A stretch of 64,000 nt of DNA from Acrocarpospora catenulata (GTDB lineage Bacteria > Actinomycetota > Actinomycetes > Streptosporangiales > Streptosporangiaceae). How positions within the stretch are numbered: the first letter of the stretch is position 1; each line of letters opens with the position of its first letter. The DNA is taken from NCBI RefSeq assembly GCF_018476525.1, contig NZ_JAHCST010000001.1, forward strand, positions 124,001-188,000, written 5' to 3'. The notes under the pieces were generated by a model. That model did no database searches. It was not told the origin of the DNA and saw nothing but the letters and a program-made list of their open reading frames with translations. Position numbers and translations under genes: made by a program. Positions 1 through 8,593 of the stretch are shown in pieces.

Positions 1-88
1 CGCGCCCCGACCCCCGCTCGTTTTCTGCCGGTCTGGGGTGGTTTCGGCGGTGGGCGATTCTGTCGGTGGCAGGGTGCACGATGGCTTC

Positions 89-2157
89 ATGAGTGACGCC
101 CCGCACGCCACGCCCCTCGCTGACCAGGCCGCCTACGCCGAGGCGGTCGCCGCGGCCGTCGCCGCCGCGGCGGCCTACTACACCGACGGTTCCTCGCCGC
201 TCGACGACGACGCCTACGACCGGCTGGTGCGCGGCATCGAGGCCTACGAGGCGGCCCACCCGCAGCAGGTGCTGCCCGGCACCCCGACCGGCAAGGTCGC
301 CGGGGGAGCGGTGGTGGGCGACGTGCCGCACACGGTGCCCATGCTCAGCCTGGACAACGTGTTCTCCGCCGCCGACCTGGTCTCCTGGGCGGCGGGGCTG
401 GAACGGCGGCTGGGCCACCCGGTGGCGCGGTGGAGCGTGGAACCCAAGCTGGACGGGCTGGCGGTGTCGGCACGCTACCGGGCCGGGCGGCTGACCCAGC
501 TGGTCACCCGGGGCGACGGCGTCGCCGGGGAGGACGTCTCGCACGCCATCGGCACCGTGCTCGGCCTGCCCGCCACGCTGACCGAGCCGGTCACCGTGGA
601 GATCCGCGGCGAGGTGCTGATGACCGCCACCCAGTTCGAGGCCGCCAACGCGGCCAGGACGGCGCACGACGGCGTCCCGTTCGCCAACGCCCGCAGCGCC
701 GCCGCCGGCACCCTGCGGGCCAGGGAACGCGCCTACAAGTGCGAGATGACCTTCTTCGGGTACGGTGCGCTCCCTTTCCCGCCCGACGACGACTCCGAGC
801 TCGCCGGGCGGCTGCGCGTGCTGGCCCACAGCGAGCTGATGGACCTGGTGGCCGCCCTCGGCGTGGCGACCACGGCCGCCACGCCGGTGGCCGGAACCAC
901 CGCCACCACGCTCGACGAGATCCAGGCCAGGATCGGGGAGATCGCGGCACTCCGCGCCGAGCTGCCGTTCGGCATCGACGGCATCGTCGTCAAGGCCGAC
1001 CTCGCCGCCGACCAGGAACGGGCGGGCTTCAGCTCGCGCGCCCCCCGCTGGGCCACCGCCTACAAGCTGCCCGCCACCGAGAAGATCACCAAACTGCTCG
1101 CCGTCGAGTGGAACGTCGGCCGCACCGGCGTCATCGCCCCCCGCGCCGTCCTGGAGCCGGTCCGGCTGGACGGCAGCCTCGTCACCTACGCCACCCTGCA
1201 CAACCCCGCCGACATCACCCGCCGGGGCCTGATGCTCGGTGACTCCGTGACCGTCTACAAGGCCGGCGACGTCATCCCCCGCATCGAGGCTCCCGTGGTG
1301 CACCTGCGCACCGGGGACGAGCAGCCGATCGCCTTCCCCGAGCTGTGCCCGCGCTGCAACGGCGAGATCGACACCTCCCAGGAGCGCTGGCGCTGCGTCC
1401 GCGGGCGCGCCTGCCACGCGGTCGCCTCCATCAGCTACGCGGTCGGCCGCGACCAGCTCGACATCGAGGGGCTGGGCGGGACCCGGATCGTGCAGCTGGT
1501 CGAGGCCGGGCTCATCGCCGACTTCGCCGACCTGTTCACCCTCACCCGCGACCAGATCCTCGGCCTCGACCGGATGGCCGACATCAGCACCGACAACCTG
1601 CTCGCGGCCATCGCCAAGGCCAAGGAGAAGCCCCTCAACAAGGTCTTCTGCGCCCTGGGCGTGCGCGGCACCGGGCGGTCCATGTCCCGGCGCATCGCCC
1701 GGCACTTCGGCACGATGGAGGCGATCCGCGCCGCCGACGTGGCGGGTGTCCAGGCGGTGGAGGGCATCGGCCCAGAGAAGGCCGCCGTCATGGTCGAGGA
1801 ACTGGCCGAGCTGGCCCCGCTGGTCGAGAAGCTCGTCGTCGCCGGGGTGAACATGACCGAACCCGGCGTGACCCCACCCGACGAGACCTCCCCCGCCGAA
1901 ACCTCCGCCCTGCCGCTCTTGGGAATGTCCGTGGTGGTCACCGGCTCGATGGCGGCCCGCTGGCCGAGCTGTCCAGAAATCAGATGAACGAACTGATCGA
2001 ACGCGCCGGAGGCAAGGCGTCCGGGAGCGTGTCGGCGCGGACGTCCCTGGTCGTGGCGGGCGAGAAAGCCGGATCCAAGCGGGAGAAGGCGTCGGCCATG
2101 GGCCTGCGGATCCTCAGCCCGGAGGAGTTCGCCGAACTGGTCACAGACTTCATCTAG
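89..2157 (+). pseudogene. ligA: NAD-dependent DNA ligase LigA, frameshifted in the BRCT domain
   Basis: NAD-dependent DNA ligase, which seals nicks in duplex DNA. From the ATG at 89 the order is an N-terminal Ia-like segment, the adenylation domain with catalytic lysine in EPKLDGLAV (K120), an OB-fold region, a four-cysteine zinc site ([17 protein letters not shown], then C in GRACH) and helix-hairpin-helix repeats ([10 protein letters not shown]). The reading frame breaks at about 1951: the first frame runs VVVTGSM then reaches TGA at 1985-1987, while the frame one base back continues [16 protein letters not shown] and [10 protein letters not shown], a normal BRCT domain ending at 2157. One missing G (atggcgg instead of atgggcgg) explains it. 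The truncated product would keep every catalytic domain. The stop overlaps the convergent ltrA-like stop at CTAG. The sequence looks divergent for a housekeeping ligase, so it may be a second copy (inference). Confidence 0.9.
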
Positions 2158-3350
2158 CCCGTCGCCTTCCCGCGGAGGAGGGGGTGGAAGATGACGCCGG
2201 CCAGGCCCAGGGCGATCAGGGGGAGGGGGATCGGCAACAGGGGAACGGCGATGATCGCTGCTGCGATGGCCAGGATGCCCAGCGTGCCGCGCATGCTTCC
2301 GGGGTGGTGGGGGCGGATGTGGACCCACCAGACGCTGACCAGGAAGACGGCCACCGGGACGGCGGTGGCGGCGGCCGCGGCGTAGGGGCCGACGTGGGCG
2401 GTATGGGTGTGATAGTCGATGGAGACCGCCAGACCGGCGCCCACCGCCGCGGCGGAGGCGAAGATCAGGTAATGGCCGTAGCCCCACGGGAAGGCGGTCC
2501 GGTTGGAGGTCAGCAGGGGGTGGGCGGGCCGTTCGAAGTAGAGCCACCACATGGCGAAGACGATCACTGTGCCGCTGACGGCCACCCAGAGCAGCGGGAC
2601 GGGGGCGATGCCCCGGGCCAGGCCGGTCTGGATGGCGACGGTGGCCTGGAGGATCGATTCGCCCAGGACGATGATGGTGAACAGGCCGTAGCGTTCGGCG
2701 ATGTGGTGCGGGTGCCAGGTGGTCGGCTGGAAGCGTTCGGCCCAGAGGGGCACCGCCAGTTCGGCCGCCGCCAGGGCGAAGAAGGTCACCAGGCCCGCCG
2801 TGCCGGTCAGCCCGGTCAGCTCGGCGAGGGCCAGCCTGGCCAGCCAGCCCGCCTGGACGACCGCGATGCCGATGGCGTACCGGGTGGCGCAGGAGCGCCC
2901 GGCCGGGTTCTCCCGGGCGGCGCGCAGCCAGAGCGCCACCATGGCCAGGCGCATCACCGCGTAGCCCAGGGTGATCAGCCCGAAGTCCTCGTGCTCGAAA
3001 GCCCGGGGGACCCCGGCGGCCAGGATGAGCACGCCCACGATCTGGATCAGCACCAGCAGCCGGTACGGCACGTCGTCGGTGTCGTACGCGGAGGCGAACC
3101 AGGTGAAGTTCATCCAGGCCCACCAGATGGCGAAGAACACCATCAGGTAGTGGAGCACCCCCGCCCCCGCGTGGCCCTCCGACAGCGCGTGGTGCAGGCT
3201 GGCCGCCGCCTGGGCCACCCCCACCACGAAACACAGGTCGAAGAGCAACTCCAGCGGCGTGGCGGCCCGGTGCCCCTCCGCCCGGCTCCGCCCGGCCATG
3301 ACCTGTCGCCAGGCCGGCCTTCTTTCCGGGCTGACGGCGGGCTCGCTCAT
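2154..3350 (-). CDS. Low temperature requirement protein A (LtrA) family membrane protein
   Basis: A polytopic inner-membrane protein of 398 residues that matches the LtrA family by its overall plan: an N-terminal segment ending in [14 protein letters not shown], repeated hydrophobic segments to the C-terminus, and the conserved [19 protein letters not shown] stretch near residue 220. Family length is about 370-420, so it looks complete. LtrA proteins are known only from a cold-sensitive Listeria mutant and their transport or enzymatic role is unknown. It is convergent with ligA, the two stop codons sharing the palindrome CTAG. No partner gene is obvious. Confidence 0.88.
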   Translation of the reverse strand: MSEPAVSPERRPAWRQVMAGRSRAEGHRAATPLELLFDLCFVVGVAQAAASLHHALSEGHAGAGVLHYLMVFFAIWWAWMNFTWFASAYDTDDVPYRLLVLIQIVGVLILAAGVPRAFEHEDFGLITLGYAVMRLAMVALWLRAARENPAGRSCATRYAIGIAVVQAGWLARLALAELTGLTGTAGLVTFFALAAAELAVPLWAERFQPTTWHPHHIAERYGLFTIIVLGESILQATVAIQTGLARGIAPVPLLWVAVSGTVIVFAMWWLYFERPAHPLLTSNRTAFPWGYGHYLIFASAAAVGAGLAVSIDYHTHTAHVGPYAAAAATAVPVAVFLVSVWWVHIRPHHPGSMRGTLGILAIAAAIIAVPLLPIPLPLIALGLAGVIFHPLLRGKATG

Positions 3351-3507
3351 CGCCGCTCCTGCCCGGGTAGACCTGACGCCGGGTGGGCTTGGTACATGGC
3401 TGCTCCCGGGGAAAGCTCGCGGACTCGCCGCCCGATCGTAGTGCCCCGGGGTTACGGCGCGGAAAATCGCGTTGCGGCGGCGTCGGCGGGTGGCTGAGAC
3501 TGTGCCG

Positions 3508-3582
3508 GTGCTGATCCGACGAGAGACACCCCAGGACGTCGCGGGCGCTTTCGGCTACGCCAAGCCGTTCGACGAGCTCTGA
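3508..3582 (+). pseudogene. Internally deleted GNAT acetyltransferase remnant
   Basis: A 24-codon open stretch beginning VLIRRETPQDVA and ending GYAKPFDEL before TGA. The first half is how many YhbS-type GNAT acetyltransferases begin (LIRRETPxD), and the second is how the same proteins end (a short FxYAxPFxxL tail). The two ends are joined directly, as if almost the whole gene had been lost by an in-frame deletion. It lies in the 232-base gap between the LtrA gene and the flavin reductase. No other gene is seen in that gap. Confidence 0.4.
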
Positions 3583-4203
3583 TCAGGCCGGGCGCAGGGC
3601 GGCCAGCTGCTCGGCGAACGGGACGACGCCCTTGACCTCGGGGGCCGCCGCCGGCGGGCGGTGCCGGATGAGGGCGGCCAGTTCGCCGGCCGCGCGGGTG
3701 ATCCGGCCGGCCAGCGAGTTCTCCGTGCCGGAACCCCAGTCCTCGGCGGAGGCGTACACGGCGGTGGGGGCCACGATGGCGCGCAGGTAGACGAAGAGCG
3801 GGCGCAGCGCGTGCTCCAGCGCCAGGGAGTGGCGCGCGGTGCCCCCCGTCGCCCCGATCAGCACCGGCTTGCCGGCCAGCGCGGTGTTGTCGATCACGTC
3901 GAAGAACGACTTGAACAGCCCGCTGTAGGACGCGGTGAAGATGGGGGAGACCGCGATCAGCCCGTCCGCCTCGGTCACCGTCTCGATGGCCTCGGCCAGG
4001 GTCGGCGCGGGGAACCCGGTGACCAGGTTGTTGGCGATGTCCACGGCCAGCCCGCGCAACTCGATCACGCGGACGTCCACCGTCGTGTCCCCGGCCTCCG
4101 TCAGCCGGACGCGGACCGCCTCGGCCAGGCGGTCGGCCAGCAGCCGGGTCGAGGACGGCTGGCTGAGCCCGGCGGTCACCACGGCAAGCTTCACGGAGTG
4201 CAT
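3583..4203 (-). CDS. NAD(P)H-dependent FMN reductase, CE1759-type partner of a luciferase-like monooxygenase
   Basis: A 206-residue flavodoxin-like reductase. The N-terminus LAVVTAGLSQPSSTRLLADRL is the FMN phosphate-binding loop of the NADPH-dependent FMN reductase superfamily, followed by the SPIFTASYSGLFKSFFD segment and GATGGTARHSLALEHALRP. It lies 22 bases downstream of the luciferase-like gene on the same strand. This pairing matches the two-gene CE1758/CE1759 arrangement, in which the reductase supplies reduced flavin to the monooxygenase. The natural substrate of such pairs is not known to me. Confidence 0.88.
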   Translation of the reverse strand: MHSVKLAVVTAGLSQPSSTRLLADRLAEAVRVRLTEAGDTTVDVRVIELRGLAVDIANNLVTGFPAPTLAEAIETVTEADGLIAVSPIFTASYSGLFKSFFDVIDNTALAGKPVLIGATGGTARHSLALEHALRPLFVYLRAIVAPTAVYASAEDWGSGTENSLAGRITRAAGELAALIRHRPPAAAPEVKGVVPFAEQLAALRPA

Positions 4204-4225
4204 GTGCGTCCTTTCTCGACAGACT

Positions 4226-5323
4226 TCAGACGGTGACCGCGGCGGCGGCCCGGGAGCGGAGGAACTCGTGGGTCGGCCCGGCCGGCACCTCGGCGGGCCG
4301 GTTGACCGCGAACTCCCGGCGCAGCACCGGGAGGACCTCCTCGCCGAGCAGGTCCAGCTGCTCCAGCACGGTCTTGAGGGGCAGCCCGGCGTGGTCCATC
4401 AGGAACAGCTGCCGCTGGTAGTCCCCGAAGTGCTCGCGGAAGGTCAGCGTCTTGTCGATGACCTCCTGCGGGCTGCCCACGGTGAGCGGCGTCTGCTCGG
4501 TGAACTCCTCCAGCGAGGGCCCGCCGCCGTACACGGGGGCCTTGTCGAAGTACGGCCGGAACTCGCGGACCGCGTCCTGGGAGTTCTTCCGCATGAACAC
4601 CTGGCCGCCCAGACCGACGTAGGCCTGCTCGGGCGTGCCGTGCCCGTAGTGCGCGTATCGCTCCCGGTACAGGCTGATCAGCCGCTGGAAGTGCTCCTTC
4701 GGCCAGAAGATGTTGTTGGCGAAGAAGCCGTCCCCATAGTACGCGGCCTGCTCGGCGATCTCCGGGCTGCGGATGGAGCCGTGCCAGACGAACGGGGGCA
4801 CCCCGTCCAGCGGGCGCGGGGTCGAGGTGAAGCCCTGCAGCGGCGTGCGGAACCGGCCTTCCCAGTCGACCACGTCCTCCCGCCAGAGCTGGTGCAGTAG
4901 CGCGTAGTTCTCGATGGCCAGCGGGATGCCCATCCGGATGTCCTGCCCGAACCACGGGTAGACGGGACCGGTGTTGCCCCGGCCGAGCATCAGGTCCACC
5001 CGGCCGTCGGCCAGGTGCTGGAGCATCGCGAAGTCCTCGGCGATCTTGACCGGGTCGTTGGTGGTGATCAGCGTGGTGGCGGTGGACAGGATCAGCCGCT
5101 CGGTGCGGGCCGCGATGTAGCCGAGCATGGTGGTGGGGGAGGAGGGCACGAACGGCGGGTTGTGGTGCTCGCCGGTGGCGAACACGTCCAGGCCGATCTC
5201 CTCGGCCTTCAGCGCGATGGTCACCATCGCCTTGATGCGCTCCCGCTCGCTGGGGGTCCGTCCGGTGGTCGGGTCCGGCGTCACGTCCCCCACGGTGAAG
5301 ACTCCGAACTGCATCTGGTCCAC
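4226..5323 (-). CDS. LLM class flavin-dependent oxidoreductase, CE1758 family
   Basis: Luciferase-like TIM-barrel monooxygenase of 365 residues. Typical features are QFGVFTVGDVTPDP at the N-terminus, LDVFATGEHHNPPF (strand 2 region with the EHH pair), ILSTATTLITTNDPVKIAEDFAMLQHLADGR and DLMLGRGNTGPVYPWFG. The start is the GTG at 5323, with AGGAGGA five bases upstream. It is first in a two-gene operon with the FMN reductase 22 bases downstream, so it probably uses reduced FMN from that enzyme. It diverges from the Nudix gene. Substrate unknown. Confidence 0.9.
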   Translation of the reverse strand: MDQMQFGVFTVGDVTPDPTTGRTPSERERIKAMVTIALKAEEIGLDVFATGEHHNPPFVPSSPTTMLGYIAARTERLILSTATTLITTNDPVKIAEDFAMLQHLADGRVDLMLGRGNTGPVYPWFGQDIRMGIPLAIENYALLHQLWREDVVDWEGRFRTPLQGFTSTPRPLDGVPPFVWHGSIRSPEIAEQAAYYGDGFFANNIFWPKEHFQRLISLYRERYAHYGHGTPEQAYVGLGGQVFMRKNSQDAVREFRPYFDKAPVYGGGPSLEEFTEQTPLTVGSPQEVIDKTLTFREHFGDYQRQLFLMDHAGLPLKTVLEQLDLLGEEVLPVLRREFAVNRPAEVPAGPTHEFLRSRAAAAVTV

Positions 5324-5417
5324 CGATCCTCCTCATTTCTGGATTCAGCCTGCTCAGCACCAGGACACGGCAAGTTATTCCGCGCCGCAACAATCATGAC
5401 CGCTACGATTGGGGCCC

Positions 5418-5969
5418 ATGACCGAGGTGGAGGGGCCGGTGATCCGGACCATCTCGTCCAAGGTGGTCTACGCCAACGCGTGGATGACCGTACGGGAGGA
5501 CGAGATCGAGAGGCCGGACGGGTCTCCCGGGCTGTACGGATACGTCGACAAACCGGATTTCGTCCTGGTGATCCCCATGGAGGGGGACGGATTCCACCTG
5601 GTAGAGGAGTACCGGTACCCCATCGGCCGCCGTACCTGCAGTTTCCCGCAGGGCGTGGCCGTGGCGCGGGACCGGGAGGAGGAGGCCCGCACCGAGCTGG
5701 CCGAGGAGACCGGGCTGACCGCCGACCGCCTGGAGTGGCTCGGCCGCCTGGACAACGCGCACGGCACCACCAGCCAGGGCTTCCACGTCTTCGTGGCCAC
5801 CGGGCTCACCCCGGGCCCGGCCCGGCGGGAGGCGTCCGAGCAGGACATGACGCACCGCTGGGTGTCCAGGGCCGAGCTGGAGCGCATGATTCACGACGGC
5901 CGCATCGGGGACGCCTGCTCGATTGCCGCATACGCCTTGCTGCTTCTGCGTGAGCGAACCGCCAAGTAG
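5418..5969 (+). CDS. NUDIX hydrolase, ADP-ribose pyrophosphatase-like
   Basis: A 183-residue Nudix hydrolase expected to cleave a nucleoside diphosphate linked to another group. The Nudix helix is ARTELAEETGL, giving the metal-binding E-L-x-E-E-x-G-L core, but the first part of the box is divergent: the usual glycine is Q in FPQGVAVARD and the usual first glutamate is missing. The upstream strand VEEYRYPIGRRTCSFPQG is as in ADP-ribose/GDP-mannose pyrophosphatases. An in-frame TTG lies nine bases upstream, but the ATG at 5418 is the natural start. The HAD gene follows 39 bases later. Confidence 0.85.
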   Translation: MTEVEGPVIRTISSKVVYANAWMTVREDEIERPDGSPGLYGYVDKPDFVLVIPMEGDGFHLVEEYRYPIGRRTCSFPQGVAVARDREEEARTELAEETGLTADRLEWLGRLDNAHGTTSQGFHVFVATGLTPGPARREASEQDMTHRWVSRAELERMIHDGRIGDACSIAAYALLLLRERTAK

Positions 5970-6008
5970 TGCTTTATTGGAAATATCCAAAGATGCTTGG
6001 GGGCGGAT

Positions 6009-6701
6009 GTGCGGCGGGACGGACAGGTGCTCATCTTCGATGCGGATGACACCCTGTGGGAGAACAACGTTCTGTTCGAACGGGTCATCGAGGACTTCTT
6101 CGAGTGGCTGGCCCACCCGACCCTGGCCCGCCCGCAGATCCGGGTCATCCTGAACGACATCGAACGGGCCAACGCGGCCGCGCACGGCTACGGCAGCAAG
6201 GTCTTCCTGCGCAGCCTCGCCGAGTGCCTGGAATCGCTGTACGAGCGCCCCGCCACCGAGGCGGAGCGCCGCCACATCGACGGGCTCGCCAACCGGCTGG
6301 TGGCCCGCGAGATCGAGCTCCTGCCGGGTGTCGCGGAGACCCTGGCCGACCTCGGCGCCCGTCACCGCCTGCTCCTGCTCACCAAGGGCGACCCCACAGA
6401 ACAGCAACGCAAGCTCGACGCATCCCAACTTGCCCGATTTTTCGGAAATGTCCATATTGTTCCGGAGAAGGAGGTGGAGGTGTACCAGCGGCTGGCCCGG
6501 GAGCACACGCTGGAGCTCGCCGCCACCTGGATGATCGGCAACTCCCCGAAATCCGACATCACCCCGGCCAGGCAGGCCGGCATGAACGCGGTCTTCATCC
6601 CGCACGAGCACACCTGGGTGCTGGAACACGCCGAGCTCGACCCGCACGACTCCGGGGTGCTCCGGCTGACCCGCTTCCCCGAACTGCTCAACCACTTCTG
6701 A
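6009..6701 (+). CDS. HAD family hydrolase
   Basis: Haloacid-dehalogenase superfamily phosphatase, about 230 residues. All four motifs are visible: motif I DADDTLW (nucleophile and acid/base aspartates), motif II LLLLTKGD, motif III lysine in PEKEVEVY, and motif IV MIGNSPKSDI. The cap is the small helical C1 type between motifs I and II. The GTG at 6009 is preceded by GGGGG at a good distance and is preferred over TTG at 5997. Substrate cannot be read from sequence. It is downstream of the Nudix gene and may be cotranscribed with it. Confidence 0.87.
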   Translation: MRRDGQVLIFDADDTLWENNVLFERVIEDFFEWLAHPTLARPQIRVILNDIERANAAAHGYGSKVFLRSLAECLESLYERPATEAERRHIDGLANRLVAREIELLPGVAETLADLGARHRLLLLTKGDPTEQQRKLDASQLARFFGNVHIVPEKEVEVYQRLAREHTLELAATWMIGNSPKSDITPARQAGMNAVFIPHEHTWVLEHAELDPHDSGVLRLTRFPELLNHF

Positions 6702-6753
6702 AGCCCGCAACCTACGCTTTCCCAACCACGGCGCCTCGGCGAGGGGGTCCCGG

Positions 6754-7806
6754 ATGTCAGGAAGTCCACGGTACGTAGCGGTGTCACTGGCGGGGGAACG
6801 TGCCAGAGAGTTCGCGGAGGAGCGCCGCCGCAGGATCGACGAGCGCCGCCGCCAGGAAGAGGAACGGCGCAGGGTCCGCGCCGCCGCGCACGCGGCCCGG
6901 CTGGCCGCCGAACGGGAACGCCTCTCCGGCCGCCTGGTCGCGCTGGCCCGCCGCGCCGAGGCGCTGGCCGGTCCACGGGTCTCCGGCGGCGCCGAGGACG
7001 CCCGCCAAGGCGTGCTCCGCACCCTGGCCGTGCTCGGCACCCGCCTGGCCCGGGTCGCCAACCAGGCCGACGCCGACGCGGTGCACCTGGACCTGGTGGC
7101 CGCCGCCCGCCGCCTGGAGGCCGTACGGGCCGGTCTGGCCGCCGTGCTGACCGAACAGGAGCGGGCGGCGGCGCTGGTCCTGGCGGAGAACCTGCTCGGC
7201 GAGTGGGCCAACCGCACCGCGCTGGACGCCGACGGCGCCCAGGCCGTGGCCGACCAGCTGGCCCGGGTCCGCGCCGAGCTCGCCGACGCCCGGGCCTTCC
7301 GGTTCGGCTACGCCCGCCTCAACGACCTGATGGGGGAGCATCTGCTGGTGGTGGCCCGGCGCACCGCGCTGCTGGCCGAGGCACGGGAGAGCGCCGCCGA
7401 GGCGGGCGAGTCCGTGGAGGCCATCCTCACCGAGGCCGCCGACTCCGGCGTCGACCTGCCCGGCGGCCAGGCTGCCCAGGAGGCCCGCCACCTGCTCGCC
7501 GAGCACCTCGCGGCCGGCCGTTTCCAGGAGGCCGCCCACGGCGCTGTACTGCTGGCCGGCTCCGCCCCCGTCCTGGAGAAGGCCCTGGAAGACCGCCTGG
7601 ACCCCCGTGAGCTGGCCCGTCACCTGATCGAGGCCGCGTTACGCGCCGGCTTCGAGGTCCCTTCCCGTAACCCGGGCTCCGGCGGCCAGCTGGTGGAGAT
7701 CGTCGCCGACACCACCGGCGCCCGCCTCTGCTTCCCCGGCGCCGAACCGGCCCAGGTGCCCGACTTCCTGGGGAGACTCAAGAAGGAGGGCGTGCTAGCC
7801 GACTGA
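6754..7806 (+). CDS. Coiled-coil protein of unknown function beside the PP2C/CHAT locus
   Basis: I do not recognise this 350-residue protein. Residues 15-60 are a dense charged coiled coil (EERRRRIDERRRQEEERRR, then alternating A/R/E), followed by long alanine- and leucine-rich helices to about residue 290 and a small C-terminal alpha/beta part (QLVEIVADTTGARLCFPG) that might be a separate domain. There is no signal peptide and no membrane segment. Its stop overlaps the stop of the convergent PP2C gene by 12 bases. Proximity to PP2C, TPR and CHAT genes suggests a shared pathway, but it is transcribed from the opposite strand, so this is inference. Confidence 0.75.
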   Translation: MSGSPRYVAVSLAGERAREFAEERRRRIDERRRQEEERRRVRAAAHAARLAAERERLSGRLVALARRAEALAGPRVSGGAEDARQGVLRTLAVLGTRLARVANQADADAVHLDLVAAARRLEAVRAGLAAVLTEQERAAALVLAENLLGEWANRTALDADGAQAVADQLARVRAELADARAFRFGYARLNDLMGEHLLVVARRTALLAEARESAAEAGESVEAILTEAADSGVDLPGGQAAQEARHLLAEHLAAGRFQEAAHGAVLLAGSAPVLEKALEDRLDPRELARHLIEAALRAGFEVPSRNPGSGGQLVEIVADTTGARLCFPGAEPAQVPDFLGRLKKEGVLAD

Positions 7807-8523
7807 CTCCCGCCGGGCCAGCACGATGGTGATGTTGTCCCGGCCGGAGGCCGCCATCGCCATGGCCCAGAGTCGTTTGACCGCCTCCGTGTCGTCCTGC
7901 GCCTCGTTGAGCACCGCCGCCATCTCGGCTATCGGCACCAGGTCGCTGAGGCCGTCGCTGCAGACCAGCCAGCAGCCGGTGCGCAGGCCGGCGCCGGTGT
8001 GCACGTCCAGTTCCAGGCCGTCGCCGCCGATCACCTGGGTCACCAGGTGGCTGGGCTCGCCCCAGGTGGGGGAGTCGTCCTCGGAGAGCTGGCCCAGGAT
8101 GCGGCCCTCGTGCCGGTAGATCCGGGAGTCGCCGACGTTGAACCAGGTGGTGGCCTCCGCGGTGAACAGCAGCCCGGCCACCGTGGTGGACATCCCGGTC
8201 AGGCCCGGCTGCCCGGCGGCCAGCGCGGTCACCTCGGCGTCGATCTCCTTGATCAGCTCGGGCAGGCCGGCGGGCTCGCCCGGCAGCCGGTCCCCGGCCA
8301 GCGCCTGCGCGGTGTGCGCGGCCGCGATCTCCCCGCCCGGATGCCCGCCGAGGCCGTCCGCGACCGCCACCACGGCCGGGCCGGACAGGGTGAGCGCGTG
8401 GCTCACCGGCTCGGCCAGCGACACCTCCGACAGCACCAGACCGGCGGCGGCCACCGCATCCTCGTTGTGGTCGCGCACCGCGCCCACGTGCGTCAACGCC
8501 GTGACGACGAGCCGATCATCCAT
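7795..8523 (-). CDS. PP2C-family serine/threonine protein phosphatase
   Basis: A Mg/Mn-dependent protein phosphatase of 242 residues with complete motifs in order: RDHNEDA (N-terminal metal aspartate), VADGLGGHPGG (DG-x-GG), GMSTTVAGLL, NVGDSRIY, CSDGLSD and GRDNITIV (C-terminal metal aspartate). No transmembrane or sensor domain. The ATG at 8523, giving MDDRLVVTALTHVGA, is the usual PP2C start; an upstream ATG at 8586 would add 21 unconserved residues. It is the last gene of the minus-strand run CHAT, TetR-TPR, PP2C, 70 bases after the TetR-TPR gene. No serine/threonine kinase is in the window, so the phosphorylated target is unknown. Confidence 0.93.
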   Translation of the reverse strand: MDDRLVVTALTHVGAVRDHNEDAVAAAGLVLSEVSLAEPVSHALTLSGPAVVAVADGLGGHPGGEIAAAHTAQALAGDRLPGEPAGLPELIKEIDAEVTALAAGQPGLTGMSTTVAGLLFTAEATTWFNVGDSRIYRHEGRILGQLSEDDSPTWGEPSHLVTQVIGGDGLELDVHTGAGLRTGCWLVCSDGLSDLVPIAEMAAVLNEAQDDTEAVKRLWAMAMAASGRDNITIVLARRESVG

Positions 8524-8593
8524 AGAGCTGACAGTATTGATGACAAGGGCGTGCTCTGGACAGCCACTGCGGCGAGTCGTGTCCATGGAACGG

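Noticed and set aside
1345-2157. A separate 270-codon gene overlapping the end of ligA
   Set aside because: Only its last 65 residues make sense, and those are the BRCT domain of ligA; it is the frameshifted end, not a gene.
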